This document shows, one piece after another, positions 15,758-24,718 of a stretch of DNA of 64,000 nt. The first letter of the stretch is position 1. Each line of letters opens with the position of its first letter. The translations under genes and the position numbers were made by a program. The DNA is from JBJXHN01 sp046233135 (GTDB lineage: Bacteria > Pseudomonadota > Alphaproteobacteria > Rhodospirillales > Rhodospirillaceae): contig JBJXHN010000005.1 of NCBI GenBank assembly GCA_046233135.1, positions 248,001 to 312,000 on the forward strand, written 5' to 3'. The notes beneath the pieces are model-generated. The model was not told the origin of the DNA, did not search any database, and saw nothing but the letters and a program-made list of their open reading frames with translations.

Positions 15758-17608
15758 GTGGCCGCGTCCCCTTCCCTCGACCCGTTCCGATCCACGGCCA
15801 GCTGGCCGCTGTTGCGCCGCCTGATCCGGGACTTCGTGCTGCCCCAGGCAGGACGAGTGGTTCTCGCGCTGTTGGCGATGCTGGTGCTGGCCGGCGCAAC
15901 GGTGGCGGTGGCCCATATGTTGAAGCCCGCCATCGACGGCATCGTTGCGGGCAGCGATCCGGATGCCCTGTGGGGCATCGGTGGCGGCATCCTCGCCGCC
16001 TTCACCATCAAGGCCCTTGCTAACTACGTTCAGGTGGTGCTGATGGCCGAAGTGGGCCAGCAGGCAATCGCCGCCGCCCGCAAGCGGCTGTACCGCCACC
16101 TCGCGGGGATGGACCTGGCCTTTTTTCAAAGCCATTCGGCAAGCACCCTGGCGACCCGTTTCACCGTCGATCTGACCCAGATGCGCCTGGCCATGTCCGA
16201 AGGCATGACCAGCCTGGGGCGCGATCTGGTCACCCTGGTCGCCCTGGTCGGCCATACGGTGTGGCTGGACTGGCGCATGGCCCTGCTGGCCTATGTGGTG
16301 CTGCCCACCGCCATCTGGCCGGTGACCCGCCTGGGCCGTCGCATCCGCAAGGCTGCCGGTGCCACGCAACGGGAACTGGGCGGCCTCAACGCCCGCTTGA
16401 CCCAGACCCTGCGTGCCATCCGGATGGTCAAGCTCCATAATGCCGAAGACCGGGAACGCGCCCGGGTCCACGGCCTGATCGAACGGGTTCGCCGCCTGTC
16501 CTTCCGCGCCGAGTGGACCCGTGCCCTGGTCAGCCCGATCATGGAGCTGGTCAGCGGCATCGCCATCGGTGGCGCCCTATACTACGGCGGCCAGCGGGTG
16601 CTGGAGGGAGCGGTGACCGCCGGTGACCTCACCGCCTTTCTCGGCTCCCTGCTGCTCGCCTACCAGCCGGCCAAGCGCATCGCCAACCTGCACGCCATCC
16701 TGCAAGAGGGGCTGTCCGCCGCCGACCGTCTGTATCACCTTCTGGATATGGCACCGGCCTTGAGCGCGCCGGCCGACGGCCCCGTCCTGGCGCTGACCGA
16801 CGGCCGGGTGACTTTCGAGGCCGTATCCTTTTCCTACGGCAGCGCACCGGACACGATGGCAGACGGAAACACCGATCCGGCGACGGCACCCGCGCCCCTC
16901 CCCTCACCTCCGGCTCCACCCCGGGCAACCGCCCTCCACGGGGTGTCCCTGACCCTGGAGCCGGGCACGGTAACCGCCCTGGTCGGGCCGTCCGGCGCCG
17001 GCAAGTCAACCCTGCTGAACCTGATTCCCCGCTTCCACGACCCGGAGAGCGGGCGGATTCTGGTGGACGGGCAGGATATCCGCCGCGTAGCCCTGCCCAG
17101 CCTGTGGGACGCCATCGCCCTGGTCAGCCAGGAAATCACCATTTTCGACGATACCGTCAGCGCCAATATCGCCTACGGCCGCCCCGATATCGCCCCGGAC
17201 GCCATCTGCTCCGCCGCCCGCCAGGCCGGCGCCGACCGCTTCATCGAAGCCCTGCCCCAGGGCTACGACACCCGGCTGGGAGAAATGGGCGTGCGGCTGT
17301 CAGGGGGGCAGCGCCAGCGCATCGCCATCGCCCGCGCCTTCCTGAAAAACGCACCGATCCTGCTGCTGGACGAGCCCACGGCCGCCCTTGATACGGAATC
17401 GGAACGGCTGGTGCAGGAAACCCTTGCGGATCTGATGGTCGGGCGGACCTGTCTGGTGGTCGCCCACCGCCTGAGCACCATTGCCGGCGCCCATACCATT
17501 CATGTGATGGAGGGGGGGCGCCTGTCCGAAAGCGGCACCCATGACAGTCTGCTGGCCGCCGGCGGAGCCTATGCCCGGCTGCTGGCCGCCCATCGGGCGG
17601 GGGCCTGA
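15758..17608 (+). CDS. ABC exporter half-transporter (MsbA-like)
   Basis: 616 residues starting at GTG 15758. The N-terminal half (about 1-320) has six hydrophobic segments of the exporter fold. The ATPase half has Walker A LVGPSGAGKSTLL, Q-loop VSQEITIFDDTV, signature LSGGQRQRIAIA and Walker B ILLLDEPTAALD, with the H-loop in VVAHRLST. A Pro/Ala-rich insertion of about 35 residues (around residues 365-390, including PAPLPSPPAPP) splits the start of the ATPase domain between FSYG and the HGVSL strand, which is unusual for MsbA. It probably exports lipid or lipid-linked material as a homodimer. It is divergent from the hypothetical gene and about 145 bases ahead of the c-di-GMP gene. Confidence 0.88.
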   Translation: MAASPSLDPFRSTASWPLLRRLIRDFVLPQAGRVVLALLAMLVLAGATVAVAHMLKPAIDGIVAGSDPDALWGIGGGILAAFTIKALANYVQVVLMAEVGQQAIAAARKRLYRHLAGMDLAFFQSHSASTLATRFTVDLTQMRLAMSEGMTSLGRDLVTLVALVGHTVWLDWRMALLAYVVLPTAIWPVTRLGRRIRKAAGATQRELGGLNARLTQTLRAIRMVKLHNAEDRERARVHGLIERVRRLSFRAEWTRALVSPIMELVSGIAIGGALYYGGQRVLEGAVTAGDLTAFLGSLLLAYQPAKRIANLHAILQEGLSAADRLYHLLDMAPALSAPADGPVLALTDGRVTFEAVSFSYGSAPDTMADGNTDPATAPAPLPSPPAPPRATALHGVSLTLEPGTVTALVGPSGAGKSTLLNLIPRFHDPESGRILVDGQDIRRVALPSLWDAIALVSQEITIFDDTVSANIAYGRPDIAPDAICSAARQAGADRFIEALPQGYDTRLGEMGVRLSGGQRQRIAIARAFLKNAPILLLDEPTAALDTESERLVQETLADLMVGRTCLVVAHRLSTIAGAHTIHVMEGGRLSESGTHDSLLAAGGAYARLLAAHRAGA

Positions 17609-17752
17609 GGGGACAATGGCGAAAAACCATCGATTCCCAAGGCTCCTTCGCCTATCCTCTACGCGCGTTCGGAGAGCGCGGTCTATCCCTATGGGGAGAG
17701 CCCGGGCCTTTGACGGATACCTTTTCGACAAGCTCAACAGTTTTCAGGGATC

Positions 17753-20638
17753 ATGACGTCCGGACCCGCGCCCCTGGTGGAACCGTCTTCCGCCGACGAT
17801 ACCCCCGAAGGGGATGTGCTCTCCGCCGCGCTTGATGCGGCTCCGGAGGGATTGATCGTCTTTGATTCCGACGGCCGCATCAGCCTGTGCAATCGCGCCG
17901 CCGCCACCCTGTTCGAGAACGCCGCCGAACGGGTACTGGGTCAGCCGCTGGAAGCGCTGCTGGGTGAAAAATACGCCTCTCTGGCCGCCCTGACCGGCCG
18001 GGAAGCCACGGCAGCACCGGGGGATGGCAGACGCTATCTGACCGTCGGTCTGAGCGGCGGCCGGTCGGTGATGGTGGAGATGACCTTCAGGTCCACCGAT
18101 CTGGCCGGGGCTCGCCATACCGTCGCCATCCTGCGTGAAGCCTCCACCATGCCCACCGGGCCGGACACTTGGCTGGATCAGGAAGAGCGACTGGGCAACT
18201 TCGCCGCCAACATGCCCGGGATCGTCTTCCAGCGGGTCATGCTGCCCGACGGCGGCTTCTACTATCCCTTCTTCTCCAGCGGCGTGGAAGAGGTGCTGGG
18301 CTTCCAGCCCGAAGAGATCTCCGTCGCCCGGGACGGGTCCCTGGATGCGATCCACTGGGCCGACCGGGAACGCTATCTGGACGTGGTCCGCCGGTCTGCC
18401 GCCACCCTGACCACCTCTTACGAAGAATTCCGGGCCATCGCCAAAACCGGCGAAGTCAAATGGCTGTCCGGCAGCGCCCAACCCCAGGCCATGCCCAATG
18501 GCGACGTGATCTGGGATGGCGTGCTGATCGACGTTACCGACCGCAAGCGGGCCGAACTGTGGCTCGAAATGATCATGAATCACGCCGCCGATGGCATCAT
18601 GACCATCAGTGACGACGGATTGATCGATTCGGTCAATCAGGCGGTGAGCACCGTCTTCGGTTATGGGGTCGACGAACTGGTCGGCCGCTCCGTCGACATG
18701 CTGATGCCCGAAGCCGAGCAGTTCCGCCGGGTCGACGCCGGCCTGGCCGCCATCACCGGAGAAGGCGGGCTGATCAGCACCGGACCCCAGGAGCTGTTGG
18801 GCACACGCAAGGACGGCACGGTCTTCCCCCTGGAAATGGCCCTGTCCGAGGTGCTGACGGAAGGGCGGCGCATCTTCATCGCCGTCATCCGCGACATCAC
18901 CCAGCGCAAGGAAACCGAAAACGCCCTGGCCGCGACCCAGCAGCGGCTGCAAAATATCGCCGACAACGTGCCCGGCATCGTTTTCCAGCGGGTCCTGCGG
19001 CCAGACGGCACCCTGCATTTCCAATACATCAGCAATGGCGTCAAGGAAGTGCTGGGGGTGGAGCCGGAAGAGCTGGTGGAAAACGGCACCCTGCTGCTAG
19101 ATGCCATGACTCCGGACGACCGGGACACCTTCGTGGATTCACTGAAACTTTCCGCCGAACGGCTGGAAGCCATGGAAGACGATATCAAGGTGGTCAGCCG
19201 CACCGGAGAGGAACGCTGGCTGCGCGGCTGGTCTCGGCCCTACCGCCTGCCAAACGGGGATGTGGTGTGGGAAGGGGTGACCCTTGACGTCACCGACCGC
19301 AAGCGGGCCGAAGGCCGTCTGACCTTCCTGGCCTACTACGACCCGCTCACCGGGCTCGGCAACCGGTCGCTTTTCATAGAACGTTTCGAAAGAGCACGGG
19401 CTTTTTCGGTCAGCATGGGCACCTGGGTGGCCGTTCTGTCCCTGGGGCTGGACCGCTTCAGCATCATCAACGCGACCATCGGCCACACCATGGGCGACAA
19501 GGTCCTGGTCGCCGTCGCCCGGCGCCTGCAACAGAGCCTGGATGCCGGCAGCATCGTCTGCCGGGCCGGGGGAGACCGCTTCCTGGTGGTTCTGACTGGC
19601 CTACACAATCATGAAGACCTGTTCGAGGCGGTCGAAGTGCTGCAATCTGCCTTCCATCAGCCGGTGGAGGCCGAAGGTCAGCTTTTCGATCTGACCATTT
19701 CCATCGGCGGTGCCCTCTATCCCAACGACGGGGACGGAGCGGAAACGCTGATCATGCACGCGGACGCCGCCCTGCACCGGGCCAAGGCGTCCGGCGGCAA
19801 TACGTTCCAGCTGTTCACCGAAGAAATGGGTGCCCGCGCGGCCCAGCTGCTGACCATGCAGCACAAGCTGCGCCGCGCCCTGGAGCGGGAAGAGTTCATC
19901 GCCTACTTCCAGCCCCAGGTGGACCTGAATACCGGACAGATCATCGGCGCCGAGGCCCTGGCCCGGTGGATCAGCCCGGATGACGGAATGGTTCCCCCGG
20001 GGAAATTCATCCCTGTAGCGGAAGAATATGGACTGATCGACGCAATCTGCGTCCAGGTGCTGATGGATTCCTGCCGGCGTTGCGCCGAGTGGCACCGCCA
20101 GGGGCTGCCGCCGATCAGCATGGCGGTCAACATCTCCGGCCGGCAGTTCCACAACAGCCGCCAGCTGATGAACATCGTCGAGAACACCCTGACCGAAACC
20201 GGGCTCGATCCGCGCCATCTGGAGCTGGAATTGACCGAGAGTTCGGCGATGAACGACCCGGAAAACGCCATCAATGTGGTCAATATGTTCGCCGAGCGGG
20301 GCGTTTCCTGCTCCATCGACGATTTTGGCACCGGATATTCGTCGCTTTCCGTCCTGAAGCGCTTCCCGATCCGCAAATTGAAGATCGACCGGTCGTTTGT
20401 CATGGACGTCACCACCGACAGCAACGACGCGGCCATCGTCCAGGCCATCATCGCCATGGCCCATGCCCTGAACCTGAAGGTGGTCGCCGAGGGGGTCGAG
20501 ACCCTGGATCACCTGGAGTTCCTGACCTCGGTCGGCTGTGATTCCGTCCAGGGCTTCCTGTTCGCCAAACCCCTGCCCGGCGACGAATTCGCGGCCATGC
20601 TGGCGAACGGCAAGCCCAAACCAAACCCCAACTTCTGA
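17753..20638 (+). CDS. PAS-GGDEF-EAL protein, likely c-di-GMP phosphodiesterase
   Basis: 961 residues and no membrane segment. Four PAS domains (about 25-130, 145-265, 270-385 and 393-515) precede a GGDEF domain. Its signature is GGDRF (606-610): the catalytic Glu is replaced by Arg, so cyclase activity is unlikely. The EAL domain is intact: EALARW at 734-739, then NISGRQFHNS, LELTESSAM, DDFGTGYSSL, KIDRSF and VAEGVET. Net activity is therefore predicted to be hydrolysis of c-di-GMP, possibly with the degenerate GGDEF as a GTP-sensing allosteric domain. PAS 2 and PAS 4 resemble each other closely (NMPGIVFQRV / NVPGIVFQRV), suggesting internal duplication. Second-messenger target and signal are unknown. 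Confidence 0.92.
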   Translation: MTSGPAPLVEPSSADDTPEGDVLSAALDAAPEGLIVFDSDGRISLCNRAAATLFENAAERVLGQPLEALLGEKYASLAALTGREATAAPGDGRRYLTVGLSGGRSVMVEMTFRSTDLAGARHTVAILREASTMPTGPDTWLDQEERLGNFAANMPGIVFQRVMLPDGGFYYPFFSSGVEEVLGFQPEEISVARDGSLDAIHWADRERYLDVVRRSAATLTTSYEEFRAIAKTGEVKWLSGSAQPQAMPNGDVIWDGVLIDVTDRKRAELWLEMIMNHAADGIMTISDDGLIDSVNQAVSTVFGYGVDELVGRSVDMLMPEAEQFRRVDAGLAAITGEGGLISTGPQELLGTRKDGTVFPLEMALSEVLTEGRRIFIAVIRDITQRKETENALAATQQRLQNIADNVPGIVFQRVLRPDGTLHFQYISNGVKEVLGVEPEELVENGTLLLDAMTPDDRDTFVDSLKLSAERLEAMEDDIKVVSRTGEERWLRGWSRPYRLPNGDVVWEGVTLDVTDRKRAEGRLTFLAYYDPLTGLGNRSLFIERFERARAFSVSMGTWVAVLSLGLDRFSIINATIGHTMGDKVLVAVARRLQQSLDAGSIVCRAGGDRFLVVLTGLHNHEDLFEAVEVLQSAFHQPVEAEGQLFDLTISIGGALYPNDGDGAETLIMHADAALHRAKASGGNTFQLFTEEMGARAAQLLTMQHKLRRALEREEFIAYFQPQVDLNTGQIIGAEALARWISPDDGMVPPGKFIPVAEEYGLIDAICVQVLMDSCRRCAEWHRQGLPPISMAVNISGRQFHNSRQLMNIVENTLTETGLDPRHLELELTESSAMNDPENAINVVNMFAERGVSCSIDDFGTGYSSLSVLKRFPIRKLKIDRSFVMDVTTDSNDAAIVQAIIAMAHALNLKVVAEGVETLDHLEFLTSVGCDSVQGFLFAKPLPGDEFAAMLANGKPKPNPNF

Positions 20639-21072
20639 CCATACATCCCTAAGTCTGGAGACAGACTGACAAAGGTTGGGCCGAAAAGCGCCTGCTTGAG
20701 ACCCCCGTTGCTTAAATGCGTCGAATTTTCGCCAAAAGTGCCGAAAATTCAACCGCCTATGGTCGGGCATCTCAAAACTGCAGACGCAGGCGCGCAGCAA
20801 CACCACGCTTTTCCCGCCAACTGCTTTTGAAGTTGACGGATCCCGGCCGCCTTGGCATCCTATCATCCGAACGGGGAAGAAGGCCGTAATAGACCGTACT
20901 GCGAACAGAGTTTTTAACGTTTTTTCAAGGTCCTTGGCCCAATTCTTCATCCTCCCGCGAAGGAAGCGCCAGCGCCACTTGACGAGGGAGAGCATAGGCC
21001 GAATTCATTGCGGACCGGTTACGGATCGCCGTTCTTCACTGTGATAAAAGCGCACTCAGGACGCCCTTGCCC
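20639..21072. other. gene-free region with small palindromes
   Basis: About 430 bases without a credible gene. Features seen are a hairpin AGTCTG/CAGACT at 20652-20667 just after the c-di-GMP gene, without a T-run, and a perfect inverted repeat GAATTTTCG (20723-20731) / CGAAAATTC (20742-20750). A promoter for the following J-domain-like gene should lie here, but none is obvious. Confidence 0.5.
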
Positions 21073-21789
21073 ATGGCCGGTTCGGTCAAACATTCCTACA
21101 CCGTTCCTTGCTCCTCCGCCTTTCGCGATGCCGCATTGGACCTTGCTGAAAAGCGCCGGGTCAATGTGGGCGACCTCGCCCGATCGGTTCTCCTGGCGTT
21201 CACACCCGAAACCATCAACGAGTTTCCTGATCCCGGCGATCCGGAACCGGGAGACCGGGAAACGGTTCACTTGAAATCCGGACCGTCGGCCGGCCGCCCC
21301 TGGCGCCGCAAACCCCGTCTGCAGGTGCGGATGGTAGCCGGCCATGACGTGCTAACCATTAGAAAAGCCTTGGGAATTGCCCTGGCCTTGGACAAGGGCC
21401 ACGTGGAAGCCTCGCTCGACAACGGCTCCAAGGCCGTGGAAGAGGCCGCCCGCGCCGCCGAAACCGCGCTGGTGGAGGCCGCCCTGGCCGAAGAGCGGGC
21501 ACGCCATGCCCAAACCCTGGAACGGGCGCTGTCCGATGCCCGGGAAGAAAGCCTGCGCCTGCGCACCATGCTGGAAGCCCTGCTGGTGGATCCCCTGCCC
21601 GGTGGCATCAACAGCCGCCAGGATGCGCTCCACGTCCTCGGTTTCCCGCCGGGGACCCGTCCGGATACCCGCCAGCTGCGCAGCCGCTTCCGTATCCTGG
21701 CCACCATCCACCACCCCGACAGCCAGACCGGCAACCATCACCGCATGAGCCAGCTCAACGCCGCCATGGATTATCTGCGCAACGGCTGA
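21073..21789 (+). CDS. J-domain-like protein
   Basis: 238 residues. The N-terminus has a small basic region (MAGSVKHSYTVPCSSAFRDA), followed by VGDLARSVLLAF. The middle is a long Ala/Glu/Arg-rich coiled coil (roughly 110-165). The C-terminus reads LHVLGFPPGTRPDTRQLRSR and then FRILATIHHPDSQTGNHHRM, followed by INAAMDYLR-like sequence. This is a DnaJ-type helix II/III with the HPD tripeptide. The J-domain is at the C-terminus, not the N-terminus as in DnaJ, so it is a type III co-chaperone that could recruit DnaK to a dedicated client. A TTG start six bases upstream is an alternative. Confidence 0.75.
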   Translation: MAGSVKHSYTVPCSSAFRDAALDLAEKRRVNVGDLARSVLLAFTPETINEFPDPGDPEPGDRETVHLKSGPSAGRPWRRKPRLQVRMVAGHDVLTIRKALGIALALDKGHVEASLDNGSKAVEEAARAAETALVEAALAEERARHAQTLERALSDAREESLRLRTMLEALLVDPLPGGINSRQDALHVLGFPPGTRPDTRQLRSRFRILATIHHPDSQTGNHHRMSQLNAAMDYLRNG

Positions 21790-21921
21790 CCCAGGGACGG
21801 TCCTCCGGAACAGGTTTCCCACCACTCCGAAACGACCGTCACGTCTGGTCCGCAGCCCTCCGGATTTCCTCCTGGATCCCGTTCCTGGGGCCGATTATGC
21901 TCTCGGCCTTCCCGGGCCTGG

Positions 21922-21984
21922 AGCATCGAGCGGAAAAGTGGGAACCGGTTTTCCGATCCACTTGATGTTCAACCAGATGATCTA
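21922..21984 (+). repeat. dispersed palindromic repeat, copy B (short)
   Basis: Module 1 only: GCATCGAGCGGAAAAGTGGG, ACCGGTTTTCCGATCCACTT and GATG, followed by GATGATCTAG. It lacks module 2 but keeps the CTAG end. Confidence 0.85.
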
Positions 21985-22023
21985 GCCCGCGGACAACAGC
22001 GACAATCCTGGAGGAACGACCCC

Positions 22024-23118
22024 ATGAAACGGCGTGATTTCCTGACCGCCGCCGCCACCGGTACCGCCGTGGCCGCCACCACCGGCCTGGCGGCTCCCGC
22101 CATCGCGCAGGAGCGGATCGAGTGGAAAATGGTCATGCCTTGGCCGAAAAACGCCCCCGGGGTCGGCGTCAACGCCGTCCGCTTTGCCGAGATGGTCACC
22201 GCCATGTCCGGCGGACGGCTGACCATCACCCCCTTTGGCGCCGGAGAACTGGTGCCACCGTTCGAGGTGATGGACGCGGTCCAGACCGATACCGCCCAGA
22301 TCGGCCATGCCACCCCCTACTATTGGCAAGGCAAGGCCCCGGCGCTGAACTTCTTCACCACCGTGCCCTTCGGCCTGATGGCCTGGGAGCTGTCCGCCTG
22401 GATTCATTTCGGAAACGGGCAGACCTTGTGGGAGGAAGTCTACGACCAATTCGGTATTCAGCCCTTCTATGCCGGCAACAGCGGCGTGCAGGCCGGAGGC
22501 TGGTTCAACAAGGAGATCACCACCCCCGATGATCTGAAGGGCCTGCGCATGCGGATTGCCGGCCTGGGAGGCGAGGTGATGCGCAAGCTGGGGGTCGCCA
22601 CCGTCCTGACCCCGCCGGGCGAGATCATGCCCAGCCTGATGTCGGGAGCCGTGGACGCAGCGGAATGGGTCAGCCCCTGGCTGGACATTGCCTTTGGATT
22701 GCAAAAGGCGGCGAAGTACTACTACATGCCCGCCTTCCACGAGCCCGGCCCGTCGCTGGAAGTCATCGTCAACAAAAGCCGCTTCACCGCCTTGCCTGCA
22801 GACCTGCAAGCCATCGTCCGCCACGCCGCCCAGGCGACGAACACGGTGACCCTGGCCGACTTCACCTACAACAACATCCAGGTCTTCCATGACATGAAGG
22901 AAAAATACCCGGGGATCGAGCTGCGCAGCTTCCCTGATCCGGTCCTTCAGGCCATGAGCACCGCCACCACCGAAGTGCTGGAAGAGGTGGCCACCAACGA
23001 TGCCCTGTCGGCCAAGGTCTATGCCGCTTTCAAGGAGTTCAACGCCCGCTGTGCGGCCTATCAGGACCACGCGGACCTGCCGGCCTTGCGCATGCGCGCC
23101 CTGACCCGGGGGGTCTGA
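22024..23118 (+). CDS. TRAP transporter substrate-binding protein (DctP family)
   Basis: 364 residues. The N-terminus MKRRDFLTAAATGTAVAATT followed by APAIAQ is a Tat-type signal peptide (RRDFL), so the protein is exported folded to the periplasm. The mature part has the DctP fold with FGAGELVPPFEVMDAVQTDT, KGLRMRIAGLGGEVMRKLG and AVDAAEWVSPWLD. The last two include the conserved substrate-contacting Arg and the Asp/Glu-Trp region seen in alpha-keto acid and lactate binders such as TakP. No membrane subunits (DctQ/DctM) are adjacent, so it is an orphan that must use a permease encoded elsewhere. Ligand inferred as an organic acid. Confidence 0.9.
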   Translation: MKRRDFLTAAATGTAVAATTGLAAPAIAQERIEWKMVMPWPKNAPGVGVNAVRFAEMVTAMSGGRLTITPFGAGELVPPFEVMDAVQTDTAQIGHATPYYWQGKAPALNFFTTVPFGLMAWELSAWIHFGNGQTLWEEVYDQFGIQPFYAGNSGVQAGGWFNKEITTPDDLKGLRMRIAGLGGEVMRKLGVATVLTPPGEIMPSLMSGAVDAAEWVSPWLDIAFGLQKAAKYYYMPAFHEPGPSLEVIVNKSRFTALPADLQAIVRHAAQATNTVTLADFTYNNIQVFHDMKEKYPGIELRSFPDPVLQAMSTATTEVLEEVATNDALSAKVYAAFKEFNARCAAYQDHADLPALRMRALTRGV

Positions 23119-23218
23119 GGAAAGAAACGGGAGGGGATGTGCGGCGCGAGGTACCGCCTGCCGTCGGGGAGGCTTGCCCTTCCGCATCCTCCGCTTCTAC
23201 AATTCCCGCAGATCATGG

Positions 23219-23321
23219 CTAGATCATATGGTTGAGCATCGAGTCACGCCGAAGGTGTGCGTTCCGCCGCGAGTCAGGGACGCGCTTCGCGTTCCCTTCA
23301 GCCGCACTTTTCCGCCTGATG
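23219..23321 (-). repeat. dispersed palindromic repeat, copy C (diverged)
   Basis: Read on the minus strand it starts with the GCGGAAAAGTGCGGC end and has an insert (GAAGGGAACGCGAAGCG) similar to the loop insert of copy A. It continues to GATGCTCAACCATATGATCTAG. It sits immediately upstream of the RHH-protein start. Confidence 0.65.
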
Positions 23322-23350
23322 GCCGCCTGCGCCACACGGGAGCCCGCATC

Positions 23351-23626
23351 ATGCCCAGTCTGACCGTCGAGATCCCCGAGGATCTGGCCGCATTCCTGGA
23401 AAAGGAAGCCGCCCGGCCCGAACACGGCAGCGTGGATAGCGTGATCGACACCGCCCTGCGGCTCTATCGCCGGATGCGCAGCGATCCCACGGAACAGACC
23501 GCCTGGCGGGAGGCCGTGCTGAGCGCCGCCGTCGAGGGCTCTCCCGCCGATGAGACCGGCGGGCCGGAAGCCGAGCTGCTGCGTCGCCTGCTCCGGGAGC
23601 CACCGGAAGACGACGGCTTGTCCTGA
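23351..23626 (+). CDS. ribbon-helix-helix (ParD-like) protein, orphan
   Basis: 91 residues, starting MPSLTVEIPEDLAAFLEKEA. A short beta strand, then two helices with GSVDSVIDTALRLYRRM, fits the ribbon-helix-helix antitoxins of the ParD/CopG type. The acidic, flexible C-terminus (SPADETGGPEAELL) would be the toxin-binding part. No ParE/RelE-type toxin follows; a strong terminator lies 37 bases downstream. It is either an orphan antitoxin or an autonomous repressor. The start was chosen at ATG 23351, after the palindromic repeat. Confidence 0.7.
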   Translation: MPSLTVEIPEDLAAFLEKEAARPEHGSVDSVIDTALRLYRRMRSDPTEQTAWREAVLSAAVEGSPADETGGPEAELLRRLLREPPEDDGLS

Positions 23627-23662
23627 GGGGCGAGACCAGAAAAACAGGCACCACACCAAAGC

Positions 23663-23692
23663 AAAAGGCCCGGGATCGCTCCCGGGCCTTTT
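23663..23692. terminator. bidirectional intrinsic terminator
   Basis: AAAAGGCCCGGGA / TCCCGGGCCTTTT form a 13-bp stem with a four-base loop, between the RHH gene (+) and the BI-1 gene (-). It can serve both. Confidence 0.92.
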
Positions 23693-23725
23693 CCGTCACC
23701 GTACCGGTGCCGGTTCTGTCTGCGC

Positions 23726-24478
23726 CTACTCCCGGTTACCCAGGAAGTACAGCAGGAACTGCATCAGGTTGATGAAGTTCAGGTACAGAGCCAAGGCGCT
23801 GAACACCGCCAGCTTGGTCTGGTCATCGGCGCCCATGCTTTCGTAGTAGCGTTCCTTGATCGCCTGGGTGTCGTAGGCGATCAGACCGGAGAACACCAGC
23901 ACGCCGATGGCAGAGATGACGAACTGCATCATCGCCGACTGCATGAAGATGTTGACCACGGCGGCAATGACGATGCCGATCAGGCCCATGAACAGGAACT
24001 TGCCGAAGCCCGACAGATCCTTCTTGGTGGTGTAGCCGTACAGGCTGAGCGCGGCAAAGGCACCGGCCGTGATGAAGAACACCCGGACGACGCTTTCACC
24101 GGTATACACCAGCAGAAGAGTCGACAGGCTCACCCCCTGCAGGGTGACGAAGGCCCAGTACAGCCCTTGAACGGCCGTGGCGCTCATGCGCTGGCCGGCG
24201 AACATGGCGATCAACAGCAGACCCAGGGGCGCGAAAACCGCGATCATGCCCAGGCCGCTCAGCCCTGCCAGCTGGCCGGCGGGCGTCACCTGATAGAACA
24301 CCTGAGCCAGCGGCGTGTAGATCACCGCCATAGCCACGATGCCCGACAGCACCAGCCCGGATGCCATGTAATTGTATATACGCAGCATATAGGACCGAAG
24401 GCCGGCATCCACTTCCGCAGCCGGCCTGGCCGTTGTCCGGGCGCGGGCAAACTGCTCACGCTGAGTATCGTAGACCAT
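23726..24478 (-). CDS. Bax inhibitor-1/YccA family membrane protein
   Basis: 250 residues with seven predicted membrane helices, for example SGIVAMAVIY, GMIAVFAPLGLLLIAMF and FAALSLYGYTTKKDLSGFGK. The YGYTTKKDLS block and the C-terminal DTQAIKERY and ALALYLNFINLMQFLLYFLG are typical of bacterial BI-1 proteins, pH-sensitive Ca2+ leak channels or FtsH-associated YccA relatives in the inner membrane. The start at ATG 24478 has GAGGAG seven bases upstream; the frame extends further but without a site. Confidence 0.92.
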   Translation of the reverse strand: MVYDTQREQFARARTTARPAAEVDAGLRSYMLRIYNYMASGLVLSGIVAMAVIYTPLAQVFYQVTPAGQLAGLSGLGMIAVFAPLGLLLIAMFAGQRMSATAVQGLYWAFVTLQGVSLSTLLLVYTGESVVRVFFITAGAFAALSLYGYTTKKDLSGFGKFLFMGLIGIVIAAVVNIFMQSAMMQFVISAIGVLVFSGLIAYDTQAIKERYYESMGADDQTKLAVFSALALYLNFINLMQFLLYFLGNRE

Positions 24479-24718
24479 GTGACTCCTCATCCACCGTCGA
24501 CGTGTTGTTGGGGACACGCGGATCATGTTTCGGGAGACCACTTCCCCCTGGACTCTCTCTCCGCGCACTTCCCCTAATATGGCATGGCCCACGCGTGAAT
24601 CAATGATGGTTTAGCGGGGGATGAGCCGGTTTTGTGTGCGCATATGTCTGTTTGTGTCTGTTTGTGTCCTCTGCCACAAAATCACCTTGCTCGCTTTCGA
24701 TCCCGAACCTGCGGCTTT

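Noticed and set aside
15389..16471. N-terminal extension of the hypothetical gene to 695 residues
   Set aside because: The added part overlaps the ABC exporter antisense and has shadow-like composition.
24640..24670. Short TGTGTCTGTT direct repeats
   Set aside because: Only two imperfect units; no array, no associated gene. Not a CRISPR or meaningful repeat.
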